DNA of 64,000 nucleotides from Sphingobacteriales bacterium (GTDB taxonomy: Bacteria; Bacteroidota; Bacteroidia; Chitinophagales; UBA2359), in the NCBI GenBank assembly GCA_016711285.1, contig JADJTG010000012.1, positions 62,001 to 126,000 of the forward strand, given 5' to 3'. Below are positions 41,237-51,002 of this stretch, one piece after another; position 1 is the first letter of the stretch, and each line of letters begins with the position of its first letter. The position numbers were made by a program, and so were the translations under genes. Under the pieces are notes generated by a model. It was not told the DNA's origin. It saw nothing but the letters and a program-made list of their open reading frames with translations, and did no database searches.

Positions 41237-41454
41237 TAGGCAATAATGTTTTTGGGACATTCTCACTCAGGATAGTATGTATTTTATGTGTGGCTGAAAG
41301 TACTAAAAACACCTGATAACTGCTATTTCATTTTATAATTTTTGGGTTTTTCTGTCGTTTTGGTAAAATAAAAGTCGCTTTGCTATTTTTATTTGAAAAT
41401 AATCATGATTTTTGAAGCCAAAATTTATTAAACACACACATCGTAAAGAAACAC

Positions 41455-42745
41455 ATGGGAAGAGGTGAAATTCAAGTTTTTAGTATCTCGTGGCTCGATT
41501 TTTTGTCGTGCACGTTGGGTTCTATGATTTTATTGTTTGTTATCGTTCCGAAATTAGACACCAAATTGCGCGATGAATTGTTGAAGATGAAAGAATTGGA
41601 AAACCTCAAAGCACAAATGGTGAATATTGATGTATTAAAAAAGCAACTGAACGAAACTTTAAAAAAAATAGAAAATACCGTAGCAAAAGACGACTACGAA
41701 GAGTTGAAGCAGAAATTTAATAATTTTGACCAAACCACCCAAACGCTCAATTTGGCGGTGGAAGAATTGGAAAAACGCCTCAAAGAGTTGCAGATACAAT
41801 TGCAGCGAAGCGAAGAAGAACGCTCGCGCTTGCTGAGGTTGTTGGAGGATACGAATAAAACATGGAGGAAACCAAAAACAACTCGCCCAATGCGAAACCG
41901 AGCGCGAAAAGCTGCGGCGCGAAACCGAACCCCTCCGCCAACAAATCGTAGAACTCGAAGAAAAAGTGAAACAATTGGAGGAGCAACTCAAAAAGTGCGT
42001 GAGTGGCGACAAATCTGCCACCGACCTCATCGCTATTCTCCAAAAAGAAAACGAAGACCTCAAAAAGAAAGTGGATCAAATTCAGGCAAGTCCCGCACCT
42101 ACCAGCACCTCTGCTTTGGAAGAAGAAATATTAGATTTGAAAGACCAAATCAATCAATTGGAAAAGAAAAAAACAGCGGGTTTGAGCTTGGATAAAAATT
42201 TGGTGATTATGCTTGATGTATCAGGCAGTATGGACGACGAGCCGGAGCCGGAAAAATTGGATAATGTAAAAGCCGGACTGAAAATGCTCATTGCTACGAT
42301 GGACGAAAGTTTTAATGTGGATATTGTGATTTTTCCGCAGGGAGCCGGCGAAGGACAGGATTATCAAGCTTTCTTTAATAAATTGGTATCGGTTAATAAA
42401 GAAAATAAATACCTCATTTATAATGAGGTGAGTAAGCTCTACGCCCGCAACTGTACGCCCCCGCGCGCTGTATTCGAGCATGTATTTAATCACGATGCTT
42501 ACAAAAATGCCAACACCATCATTTTCCTATCCGATGGTTTGCCCACTTACCGCAAAGGCACAGATTGCCCCACCGACCCCACCGATGCGCTCCTGATGGA
42601 CGTAAAAAAGATGAACAACGGACGCTGCAAAATCAATACTATCGGTGTAGGTGCAGCTTACCGCAATTTGAGCAGCACCAAACCGGAGGTGCAGTTTATG
42701 AAAGATTTAGCTAAACAAAACAAAGGTTTTTATATCGGTTTCTAA
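41455..42745 (+). CDS. Membrane-anchored coiled-coil protein with VWA domain (frameshifted)
   Basis: The N-terminus MGRGEIQVFSISWLDFLSC is followed by one membrane helix (TLGSMILLFVIVPKL, about 21-36). Next comes a long coiled coil (about 40-240) and then a von Willebrand A domain starting NLVIMLDVSGSMDDEPE, with the metal-binding DxSxS motif, and ending GFYIGF. The two printed frames join when one A is added to each of two runs, 41857-41860 and 41874-41878, giving TNKNMEETKKQLAQCE. The protein would have about 430 residues. VWA domains bind partners through a metal ion; the anchored coiled coil could span the periplasm. The role is unknown. It is followed 12 bp later by a permease gene, probably in the same operon. 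Confidence 0.78.
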
Positions 42746-42756
42746 CACTCAAAGCA

Positions 42757-43535
42757 GTGGCAGATTACTCTTCTTATCTGATATTGGCAATAGCAGCGTT
42801 TGCGGGTTCAGCTCTTACGTTTTTTTCGGGGTTTGGCTTGGGTACGCTGCTATTGCCTGTTTTTACACTGTTTTTTCCTGCCGAAATTGCCATCGCCGTC
42901 ACTGCAATTGTGCATTTTCTCAACAATATTTTCAAACTCTTTCTCGTTGGCAAAGCCATTGATACAGGAGTGTTGCGCCGTTTTGGGATAACGGCAGTGG
43001 TGGGTTCTTTTGCAGGGGCTTGGTTGCTGGGCAAATTGTCGTTTGTGCCGCCGATTTATAGCTACCACTGGGGCGATGCCGTTTTTCGGTCACTCTTTTA
43101 AAATTGGTAGTGGCGGCGGTGCTGCTGTTTTTTGTATGGTGGGAAATGTTGCCCAATACGCCGCAGTTCAATGCTCGCTACTTACCCGCAGGCGGTTTGT
43201 TGAGTGGTTTTTTCGGCGGCTTATCGGGTATGCAGGGGGCTTTGCGCAGTGCTTTTCTGATGCAATTACAACTTTCCAAAGAAACTTTTATTGCCACCGG
43301 AGTAGCCATTGCCTGCTGTATTGATATGGCTCGCCTCCTTTCGTACAGCGGTTGGGTATTCGACAATCATCATCATATACCTTATATGTATTTGTTCACG
43401 GCGCGTATAGCAGCATTTGGCGGTGCTTATTGTGGAAATCACTATTTAAAAAAGATGAGCCTTCATCTATTGCAACCGCTTGAGGCAGTATTGTTGATAC
43501 TTTTTTCGCTGCTTTTGGCAATAGGGGTTTTATAA
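42757..43535 (+). CDS. TauE/SafE family permease (frameshifted)
   Basis: Two frames give a protein of about 260 residues with seven to eight hydrophobic segments. The first half starts DYSSYLILAIAAFAGSALTFFSGFGLGTLLLPVF, the usual TauE/SafE opening. The second has the inverted repeat of it, LPAGGLLSGFFGGLSGMQGALRSAF. They join if one T is added to the run at 43082-43086 (AVFSVTLLKLVVAAV). The family exports sulfite, sulfoacetate or related anions; the substrate here is unknown. The start is a GTG at 42757. Confidence 0.82.
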
Positions 43536-43720
43536 ATAGTTTTTAAAAAAAATCATTTATATTGCCATTAAGTTGGGGGTTCAAATCATACGACAGTTTT
43601 TATCCGAACATCAAAAAATCAAAATTTTTACTACTCTTCTATTTTGTCTGAACCCTGATTTTTAGGATTAAAAGATGGGCAGGATTTTTTTGTTGCCCAC
43701 CACTTTGACAAAGTTTAAAA
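43536..43720. other. Intergenic stretch with dispersed-repeat-like sequence
   Basis: After the permease the sequence CTGAACCCTGATTTTTAGG followed by ATTAAAAGATGGGCAGGATT resembles a repeat I have seen in intergenic regions of other Bacteroidota (recollection only). At 43702-43716 lies the complement of the palindrome found at 1294-1310. No gene was seen. Confidence 0.4.
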
Positions 43721-43769
43721 GAAGTAAGCTAACCGAGTTCAGAAGTAAGCTAACCGAGTTCAGAAGTAA
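43721..43769. repeat. Left part of the 21 bp tandem array
   Basis: About 2.3 units of GAAGTAAGCTAACCGAG + TTCA. The AGCTAACC spelling of the unit occurs only here and in the first unit right of the IS630 element, which shows that the element split one continuous array. Confidence 0.85.
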
Positions 43770-44914
43770 TACCATCTATAAAACAGATATAGTCCAATAT
43801 TTGCGAAATGGATTTTTTATTAATTTTGAACTATAAAATATTTATATATGTCTTTTCCTAAAATTATTCAAATCAAAGAACTTAAATCTTTACAAAGGCG
43901 TAGTATTCCACTTATTGCAAAAAGAATAAATATTCTTATTGTGTTAAAAAAGCATGAGCATACCGGAATTTCAAAAAGAGAAGTTTCTGATTTAACAGGA
44001 ATAAATCATAACACCGTATTAAAATGGAGAAATATCTATGCAAAAGAAGGCTTAGATGCGTTTTTAAAGCATGGAAGAATTGGTTTTAAACCTTCCATTA
44101 TAAAGGACAATGAACGAGAGCAATTAGAAAAATTATTGACCAACCCCAGCAATGGAATTGTAGGTTATACAGAACTACTAAACTGGGTAAATACTGAATT
44201 ACACAAAGATATGAAGTATATTACTTTGGTAAAATATGTACAACGAAACTTTAATACCAAAATAAAAGTTGCCCGAAAAAGTCATGTCAAAAAAGAAGAA
44301 AAGGCAGTGGAGGCTTTTAAAAAAACTTCCATCAAAAGTGTATAAACCTTTTACTTTCAGTAAGTTTCCCATACAAAACAGTGAATCTATATTTTCAAGA
44401 TGAATCAAGATTTGGAATGTTTACAAGAAATGGGAAAATACTTACTTCAAAAGGAATAAAACCTATCTGTCCTTACCATCAAGTTTTTAAATCTACCTAT
44501 CTTTTTGGCTCATTTTCCCCTTTGGATGGGGATAATTTCTTGATGGAAATGTCTTTATGCAATGCACAAACTTTTCAAGTTTATCTGAATGAATTATCAA
44601 AACATAGACCATCGGAATATAAAATTTTAGTCTTGGATAATGCTGCCTTTCACAAGGCTAAAAAACTAAATATTCCAGAAAATATAGGAATGATTTTTCT
44701 TCCTCCATACTCGCCGGAACTTAATCCTGCAGAAAAAGTATGGTGGAAATTTAAACGATCATTTACAAATATTTTATGCAGTTCTTTAAATCAAGTCAGT
44801 GATTTTATTACAAAAACTTGTCAAAATCTAACTTCAAATGAGGTTAAGAATATATGCAGTTTTGACTATGTTTTTCAATATTTCGATTGGACTATTTAGT
44901 ACATATATTTGGTA
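43770..44914 (+). mobile_element. IS630-family insertion sequence inside the 21 bp array
   Basis: The element is about 1,145 bp. Its imperfect ends start TACCA and share ATAGTCCAAT 20 bases in (43770-43798 and the complement at 44886-44914). It is flanked on both sides by TAA (43767-43769 and 44915-44917), consistent with the TA target of the family. It carries a transposase in two frames. Confidence 0.85.
43848..44899 (+). CDS. IS630-family transposase, two frames joined at an A7 run
   Basis: The first frame (43848-44345) is an N-terminal helix-turn-helix region (GISKREVSDLTGINHNTVLKW). The second carries the DDE domain: FQDESRFGMF, then VLDNAAFHKAKKL and LPPYSPELNPAEKVWWKFK, the IS630/Tc1 signature with the last catalytic Glu. 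The frames join in the run of seven A at about 44320: reading one base back gives EAFKKNFHQKCINLLL and continues to the DDE part. Some IS630 elements use frameshifting here. An A-run consensus error is equally possible in this window. Confidence 0.85.
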
Positions 44915-45400
44915 TAAGCTAACCGAGTTCAGAAGTAAGTTAACCGAGTTCAGAAGTAAGTTAACCGAGTTCAGAGGTCAGTTAGCCGAGTTCAGAGGTC
45001 AGTTAGCCGAGTTCAGAAGTAAGTTAGCCGAGTTCAGAAGTAAGTTAGCCGAGTTCAGAAGTAAGTTAGCCGAGTTCAGAAGTAAGTTAGCCGAGTTCAG
45101 AAGTAAGTTAGCCGAGTTCAGAAGTAAGTTAGCCGAGTTCAGAAGTAAGTTAGCCGAGTTCAGAAGTAAGTTAGCCGAGTTCAGAAGTAAGTTAGCCGAG
45201 TTCAGAAGTAAGTTAGCCGAGTTCAGAAGTAAGTTAGCCGAGTTCAGAGGTGAGTTAGCCGAGTTCAGAGGTGAGTTAGCCGAGTTCAGAAGTAAGTTAA
45301 CCGAGTTCAGAAGTAAGTTAGCGGAGTTCAGAGGTAAGTTAACCGAGTTCAGAGGTCAGTTAGCCGAGTTCGGAGGTGAGTTAGCCGAGTTCAGAGGTAG
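44915..45400. repeat. Right part of the 21 bp tandem array (about 23 units)
   Basis: The unit is TTAGCCGAGTT + CAGAAGTAAG. Most central copies are identical. Variants (AACC for AGCC; GAGGTCAG, GAGGTGAG or GAGGTAAG for GAAGTAAG) sit towards both ends, as expected if the middle grew by unequal exchange. Because 21 is a multiple of three, one frame stays open as LAEFRSK repeats, but it starts inside the transposase gene and has no start region of its own. The array ends in a G-rich hairpin. Confidence 0.92.
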
Positions 45401-45487
45401 GGGGGGGTACTTATATAGGTAGGGGGGGGTACTTATAGGTAGGGGGTACTTCGGAAGTACCCCCCCCTACCCCTCGCCTACCCCCTC
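45395..45487. repeat. G-tract repeats and hairpin closing the array
   Basis: AGGTAGGGGG followed by GGTACTTA is repeated three times with 5 to 9 G, then inverted as AAGTACCCCCCCCTACC. The inner stem GGTAGGGGGTACTT / AAGTACCCCCCCCTACC has a 3-base loop CGG. Multiple G runs could also form a quadruplex. Confidence 0.7.
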
Positions 45488-45745
45488 AGACAATAAATGT
45501 ATATAGTTAGAGTTATTTATATTGCCCTTATATATAAGGAATTTTTGAAAAAATAGCTACTCGCAGCTGCCTGTTTTTGGGCGGAGCAGCGCACCTCACC
45601 CCAAAAAACACTACCGACCCAAAAATTAGGTACAAAACAGGTAAAAACAGCCAAATCCTGAAATAGCTTTGCACTTTCGCGCTTTTTTAGGTTGTCGTGT
45701 TGTTTTTCTTATCCTCAAAAAACTGTCGTATAGTTGGGTGGGGTT

Positions 45746-46132
45746 TTATTTCTTCTCGTGGAGGGTTTCAAATAATTTTCCTTTGATGAGCAACTCGGCA
45801 GTAGCGGGGTTGGTTGCCAAAGGGATATTGTGTACATCACAAAGGCGCATCAGCATTTGTACATCTGGCTCGTGGGGGTGGCGGTCAAGGGGGTCTCTAA
45901 AAAAAATAACCATATCTATTTTCTTTTCGGCGGTGAGTGCCGCTATTTGTGCATCGCCGCCCAAGGGACCCGACAACATTTTTTCTACTTTCAGTCCGGC
46001 GCGCTCTACATAGCCGCCCGTAGTGCCGGTAGCCACTAATTCTATATTGCGCAGCAACTCGCGATGCTCCATTAAAAAAGAAACCATTTGTGCTTTTTTG
46101 CCGTCGTGTGCGATAATAGCAATCTTCATCAT
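45746..46132 (-). CDS. mgsA: Methylglyoxal synthase
   Basis: The 128-residue enzyme turns dihydroxyacetone phosphate into methylglyoxal, a bypass of lower glycolysis. It begins KIAIIAHDGKKAQMVSFL and has ATGTTGGYVERA (phosphate loop) and LSGPLGGDAQI (catalytic Asp region). FFRDPLDRHPHEPDVQML and IPLATNPATAELL follow. All family blocks are intact and the length is normal for the short form. Confidence 0.92.
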   Translation of the reverse strand: MMKIAIIAHDGKKAQMVSFLMEHRELLRNIELVATGTTGGYVERAGLKVEKMLSGPLGGDAQIAALTAEKKIDMVIFFRDPLDRHPHEPDVQMLMRLCDVHNIPLATNPATAELLIKGKLFETLHEKK

Positions 46133-46523
46133 GCTGTGTTTTTATATGAATGGTAAAATTATATTTTTTTAAGCGCAAAAAAATAAAAAGTCGCTACACC
46201 TTCCGGCGAAGCGACTCGTACTTTAGTAAAAATGTTTGTAGAAAGGCTGTCAGAAAAAGCTATGAGGGGATTACTCTTACCTGCCAATCATACTCTATAA
46301 ACTAATCCATTAAAAGTGTATCTCCTTATATTGCATTATTTTCACTTGCTGCACTTGTATCTGCCAATATTTATGCCAAGTTTGCTAAAAAGAGACTATT
46401 TAATACATCATAGGTATGATAGCAATCAAAATTGATTTTAAAAAATAGTTTTTGGTATTTTATTTTCTCAACAACATTCCGTGCAAATAGTATAATTATC
46501 CATAAAGTGTATATTTTTTCATA
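46133..46523. other. Intergenic region without gene
   Basis: About 390 bp between mgsA and the M16 peptidase gene. It contains a terminator-like hairpin at 46180-46214 and otherwise no recognisable feature. Confidence 0.5.
46180..46214 (-). terminator. Terminator-like hairpin
   Basis: On the minus strand GTCGCTTCGCC...AGCGAC forms a stem and is followed by TTTTTATTTTTTT. It lies about 310 bp after the M16 gene. Confidence 0.5.
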
Positions 46524-47804
46524 CTATATTTCCGATATTTTTTTTCGCTTTGGTTGGTTCGCCGCCGGAGTATGCTCATAGCGCAGCACCGAGCATTGAG
46601 TGGGTTGCAACAGGGCAGCAGCTACGCGCAAAAGGTCATCGCTGCTGATATTGCGGTAGCGTGCCACTTCTTCGTTGATGGCGGCGGCATCGCCACAGAG
46701 TTCGTAAAAGGCTAAATTGGTAGCACGGCTCAAAATACTGACATCAGTGAAATGAATTTGTGCTTCGGTTCGGTTGAGTGTCTTTTCGAGGGCGGCAGCA
46801 TTCATTCCTTGTTGTTTCCATTGCTCCAAAGCCCGCCATATCGCCTGCTCTGCTGCCACCGCCGTATGGTGCGGCAGCACTTTTCCTTCTATTATCCACA
46901 AGCCCTCTTCTACTTCATCGCTTAAATAAATATCCAAACTGCTGAAAATGGCTTGCTGCTCCACCAACTGCTGCTGCAAAGGCGAAGATTTGCCAGCACA
47001 GAGCATATCGGCGAGGAGGTCGCATACCAAAAAGTCGGGGTGCTGGTGCGGCGGCGTTTTAAAAGCCATAAAAATCACTTCTACGGGCGTGGGCGCGGGC
47101 AATATTTTGAGGCGATATTCATTTTGGGGCGGCTCGGGCAGGTAGGTGCGCGGCGGGCGCGGCACAGAAGGTATATCGCCAAACCATTTTTCTGCCAACT
47201 GCAACACATCATCGTGTTGCACATTGCCCGCCACTACAATAATGGCGTTGGCAGGCTGATAATAGCGGCGATAAAATTCCTCCACTTCGGGCAGCTGAAT
47301 GGCGGTAATGTGAGCGGGTTCTTTGCCAATGACCGGAAAACGGTAAGGATGCTGCTGATATGCCAATGCTTTGAGATGATGCCATACATCGCCATAGGGC
47401 TTTTGCAAACATTCTTCGTTAAATTCTTCCAATATTACCTTTTTCTGTACTTCCAAACCTTCTTCGTTGAGGTGCAACTGCGTCATGCGGTCGCTTTCAA
47501 GCCAAAAGGCGGTTTCGAGGTTGTTGGCGGGCAATACTTCGTAGTAGTTGGTATAGTCGCTGTTGGTAAAAGCATTGTTTTCGCCGCCGGCTTGCTGGAG
47601 TGGCGTATCAAAATCGGGAATGTGGCGGCTGCCTTCAAACATCAGATGCTCCAAAAGGTGCGCCAAGCCGGTGCGCTCGTGGTTTTCGTCTTTTGAGCCT
47701 ACATCGTACAATACATTGAAAGCCACCATTTGAGTAGTAGCATCGGCGTGAATGAGCAGGCGCAAGCCATTGGATAAAACATGACGATGAAAATGTATAT
47801 GCAC
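46524..47804 (-). CDS. M16 family (insulinase-like) zinc peptidase
   Basis: The 426-residue protein has the inverted zinc motif HLLEHLMFEG (HxxEH) near residue 48 and the downstream Glu region VQKKVILEEFNEE. The second half is the non-catalytic M16 domain (HTAVAAEQAIWRALEQWK). There is no signal peptide, so a cytosolic or atypically exported location is likely. Proteins of this size often work as pairs with an inactive partner, which is not adjacent here. Confidence 0.9.
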   Translation of the reverse strand: MHIHFHRHVLSNGLRLLIHADATTQMVAFNVLYDVGSKDENHERTGLAHLLEHLMFEGSRHIPDFDTPLQQAGGENNAFTNSDYTNYYEVLPANNLETAFWLESDRMTQLHLNEEGLEVQKKVILEEFNEECLQKPYGDVWHHLKALAYQQHPYRFPVIGKEPAHITAIQLPEVEEFYRRYYQPANAIIVVAGNVQHDDVLQLAEKWFGDIPSVPRPPRTYLPEPPQNEYRLKILPAPTPVEVIFMAFKTPPHQHPDFLVCDLLADMLCAGKSSPLQQQLVEQQAIFSSLDIYLSDEVEEGLWIIEGKVLPHHTAVAAEQAIWRALEQWKQQGMNAAALEKTLNRTEAQIHFTDVSILSRATNLAFYELCGDAAAINEEVARYRNISSDDLLRVAAALLQPTQCSVLRYEHTPAANQPKRKKISEI

Positions 47805-47929
47805 TGAAAAAAAAGAAATGTTTTTTTTATAAAAAGAGCCTCAAAAGTACATATTCTTTCTATGATACCAACATAGAAAACCGCAGTCCTGTTGAATCTG
47901 CAATTAAAATACAAGAATTGATTTTTGCA

Positions 47930-49050
47930 TCAATTTGTTTTTCTGTAGTTCCAGATTGCCAGCGTATTGGTGCATATTGCCATAAGTGTCACTACCATAT
48001 AATGTTGCTGTATGTCGGCAAAGCCGCTTCCTTTGAGCACCACCATACGCATCACCTGTATAAAATGTGTAACCGGATTGAACTGCGCCATTGTTTTTGC
48101 CCAATCGGGCATACTGTCTAAGGGCGTAAATAATCCGCTCATCAGCATAAATATCATCATAAAAAAGAAAGCTACGCTCATGGCTTGCTGCTGAGTGGCA
48201 GAAATGGTGGAAATGAGCAGCCCCAAACCCAACAAGGCTATCAGGAATATACTCAAAAATCCGTACAACAACGCAACATTGCCCTGTGGCACAATACCAT
48301 ATACCCAGCGAGCCACCCCGAATAATCCCACCGAAAAAACAAAAACACCAATCAGCCAAAAAGGAAGCAGTTTGCCGATGATAAATTGATGTTTTTGATG
48401 GGAGTTACATTAATTTGCTCTATCGTTCCTATTTCTTTTTCTTTTACAATATTCAACGAGCACATATACACGCCCACCATAGTTACCAAAGAAACCAAAA
48501 TTCCCTGCACCATAAATAATTTGTAGTTGAGATACAGATTGTACCAAAAGTTGGAAACCGGCGTGATGACGGACACAGAACTGCTGACGGCGGTAGGCAG
48601 GAGTTTGATGCGCAGGTCGGCATTGAAGTTGGCGATGATGCTCATTAAGTAGTTGCTCCCTACGGTGGCTTTGGTGCCGTTGATGGCATTTACGGCTACA
48701 AACAACTGCGACTTTTGCTCTTTGATAAAATGCTCCTCGAAGTCAGGAGGTATTTCTATAATCAAATCAGCGGCATCGCACTCTATCTCCTGCAAAGCAG
48801 CATCGTAGCTGTTGCCAAAACTCACCAAACGAAAATAGCCCGAAGCCGTAATATTGGACACCAACTGCTGCGAATAAGTGGAATGGTCTTTATCTACCAC
48901 CGAAATATTGATGTTTTTTATCTCAAAATCTGCCGCCATCGGCATTACCAACAACTGCACTATGGGCATTACAAATATCATCGGCAACAGCGATTTATTG
49001 CGAAATATTTGTTTAAACTCTTTTATCAGTATAAACTTTAAAGTTCTCAT
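47930..49050 (-). CDS. ABC-2 type transporter permease B (YbhR/YbhS-like), frameshifted
   Basis: The N-terminal frame (MRTLKFILIKEFKQIFRNKSLL) has a first membrane helix and a large extracytoplasmic domain with VVDKDHSTYSQQLVS. It breaks at the AAA run 48383-48385. One more base restores NINFIIGKLLPFWLIGVFVFSVGLFG and the remaining helices with LMSGLFTPLDSMPDW. The full protein has about 373 residues, like its paralogue upstream. It is the second permease of a drug/export ABC system. Its start overlaps the stop of permease A. Confidence 0.88.
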
Positions 49051-50177
49051 TATTGCAATCTGATATTAAATTTTTTCAAACTCAAGGCTAAAAAAAAGAA
49101 AGTCATTATTATCAACACTGCCACTTCTTTCCAGATAGCAGCAATGCCCAAGCCTTTTATCATAACCGATTTTACGATGATATAATACCATTTTGATGGA
49201 ACTATATTAGCCGCAATTTGCAAAGGCAAAGGCATATTTTCCAAAGGAAACAAAAAGCCTGTAAACAACAAAACCGGCAACAACATACCCATCAGCGACA
49301 AGAGCATAGCTGCCTGCTGCGAGCCGGTGGAGTTGGAAATCAGCAAACCCAAAGACAAAGCACACAAAATCAACACGCTGCTCACCGCATATAAAAGCGG
49401 CATAGAGCCGTTGAATGGCATATCCAATAAAAAAATACTCATCAAAACAATAACGGTGAGGTTGATAAGCGACAGAAAAAAATACGGAATAGCTTTGGCG
49501 ATAATGATGAGCAAAGGAGGCATCGGCGACACTAACAATACTTCCATCGTACCCAACTCTTTTTCGCGTACAATAGAAACAGATGTCATCAGCACACATA
49601 TCAGCAGCAGCACCAATGTCATCACACCGGGTACAAAGTTGGTAGCCCCTTTGAGTTCGGGATTGTAGAGCATACGGATTTCGGGCTGTATTTGATAAGG
49701 AACGACAGCAGCCCCCTGCAATTCGCGCTGATAGTCGGCAATGATATTGTTGATGTAATTGGTCAAGGTATTGGCGGTGTTGGGGTCAGAAGCATCGCTG
49801 ATAATCTGCACTTGTGCTTTATTCCGGTACAAAAGATCATTATTAAAATTGTCTGGAAAAACCACCACTACTTTTATTTTTCCTGTTTTGAAAGCAGGTT
49901 CAATATCGGCGGCACTGTGCAAATAGCTCGCTACCTCAAAACTCTTGTTCACCTCCAAGCGATGGATAATTTTTTGAGAAGCGGCATCTTTTGCTGCATC
50001 AAAAACGGCAATTTTTGAATTTTTTATTTCATTGGTCAGAGCAAATCCGAACAACACAATTTGTACTATCGGAATACCAAACAGCATCAAAAGCGTTTTA
50101 TTATCCCGAAATACATGATAAAATTCTTTTCGGATAAAAGCGAAAAAAGGGTGATTGAGCCAAGATGAAGCAGCCAT
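49050..50177 (-). CDS. ABC-2 type transporter permease A (YbhS-like)
   Basis: The 375-residue protein has one membrane helix near residues 30-47 (LFGIPIVQIVLFGFAL) and an extracytoplasmic domain of about 130 residues (IAVFDAAKDAASQKIIHRLEV). Five C-terminal helices follow, with SIVREKELGTMEVLLVSP, the conserved cytoplasmic loop of this group. It pairs with permease B to form the membrane part of the exporter. Confidence 0.9.
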   Translation of the reverse strand: MAASSWLNHPFFAFIRKEFYHVFRDNKTLLMLFGIPIVQIVLFGFALTNEIKNSKIAVFDAAKDAASQKIIHRLEVNKSFEVASYLHSAADIEPAFKTGKIKVVVVFPDNFNNDLLYRNKAQVQIISDASDPNTANTLTNYINNIIADYQRELQGAAVVPYQIQPEIRMLYNPELKGATNFVPGVMTLVLLLICVLMTSVSIVREKELGTMEVLLVSPMPPLLIIIAKAIPYFFLSLINLTVIVLMSIFLLDMPFNGSMPLLYAVSSVLILCALSLGLLISNSTGSQQAAMLLSLMGMLLPVLLFTGFLFPLENMPLPLQIAANIVPSKWYYIIVKSVMIKGLGIAAIWKEVAVLIIMTFFFLALSLKKFNIRLQ

Positions 50178-50249
50178 AAAAGTGGTTGTTTTTTTTGCTG
50201 ATGATGAATAATAAAATATGCAGGTGGTGTATTTTAGCGAAAAAAAATA

Positions 50250-50996
50250 CTACTCTCCCCGTTTTGCGCCGCGTGCCAACTGATAAAACACATCGTCCAT
50301 AGTGGCGGCGTTGAACTGTTTTTTGAGTTGTGTGGGTGTATCCAACGCTTTTATTTCACCATCTACCATCATAGAAATACGATGACAATATTCGGCTTCG
50401 TCCATATAGTGCGTGGTGACAAAAATAGTGATGCCATTGTCGGCGGCTTCGTAAATCAAATCCCAAAACTGACGGCGTGTGATGGGATCTACACCGCCGG
50501 TAGGTTCGTCTAAAAAAACAATGGCGGGGTCGTGCAAAACAGCCACCGAAAAAGCCATTTTTTGTTTCCAGCCCAGGGGCAGCGAACCCACCAATTTTTT
50601 GGCGTGCGGCTGCAAGTTGAGTTTTTCAATCAGCATTTGGCTTTTGCTTTTGATTTGCGCATCAGATAATCCGTAAATGCCGCCGAAAAATTGTATATTT
50701 TCTAATACCGTCAAATCTTCGTACAAAGAAAACTTCTGACTCATATAGCCAATATTTTTTTTAATCTGCTCGGTTTGGGTATAAATGTCAAAGCCCGCAA
50801 TAGTGGCATTGCCGCGCGTGGGCTTCGACAAGCCGCAGAGCATCTTCATCGCGGTGGTTTTGCCTGCACCATTCGCTCCCAAAAAACCAAAAATTTCGCC
50901 CGCATATACTTCAAAAGTGATTTCGTTGGTGGCAATAAAATCACCGAATTGTTTGGTGAGTTTTTCCGTTTGAATAACGATAGATGCTGTGTTCAT
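50250..50996 (-). CDS. ABC transporter ATP-binding protein (YbhF C-half-like)
   Basis: The 248-residue protein has Walker A GANGAGKTTAMKML, Walker B IVFLDEPTGGVD and the H-loop VTTHYMDEAEYC. The signature motif is LPLGWKQK instead of LSGGQ, as in the second ATPase half of YbhF-type proteins. It forms an operon with the second ATPase, 6 bp apart. Confidence 0.9.
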   Translation of the reverse strand: MNTASIVIQTEKLTKQFGDFIATNEITFEVYAGEIFGFLGANGAGKTTAMKMLCGLSKPTRGNATIAGFDIYTQTEQIKKNIGYMSQKFSLYEDLTVLENIQFFGGIYGLSDAQIKSKSQMLIEKLNLQPHAKKLVGSLPLGWKQKMAFSVAVLHDPAIVFLDEPTGGVDPITRRQFWDLIYEAADNGITIFVTTHYMDEAEYCHRISMMVDGEIKALDTPTQLKKQFNAATMDDVFYQLARGAKRGE

Positions 50997-51002
50997 AATT
51001 AT

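Noticed and set aside
44838..45422. Open frame of 194 codons encoding LAEFRSK heptad repeats
   Set aside because: It begins inside the transposase gene in another frame and stays open only because the 21 bp unit is divisible by three. There is no separate start region, signal or unique sequence.
46190..46523. Possible small gene between mgsA and the M16 peptidase
   Set aside because: No frame of useful length or with protein-like composition was found on either strand; only a terminator-like hairpin is present.
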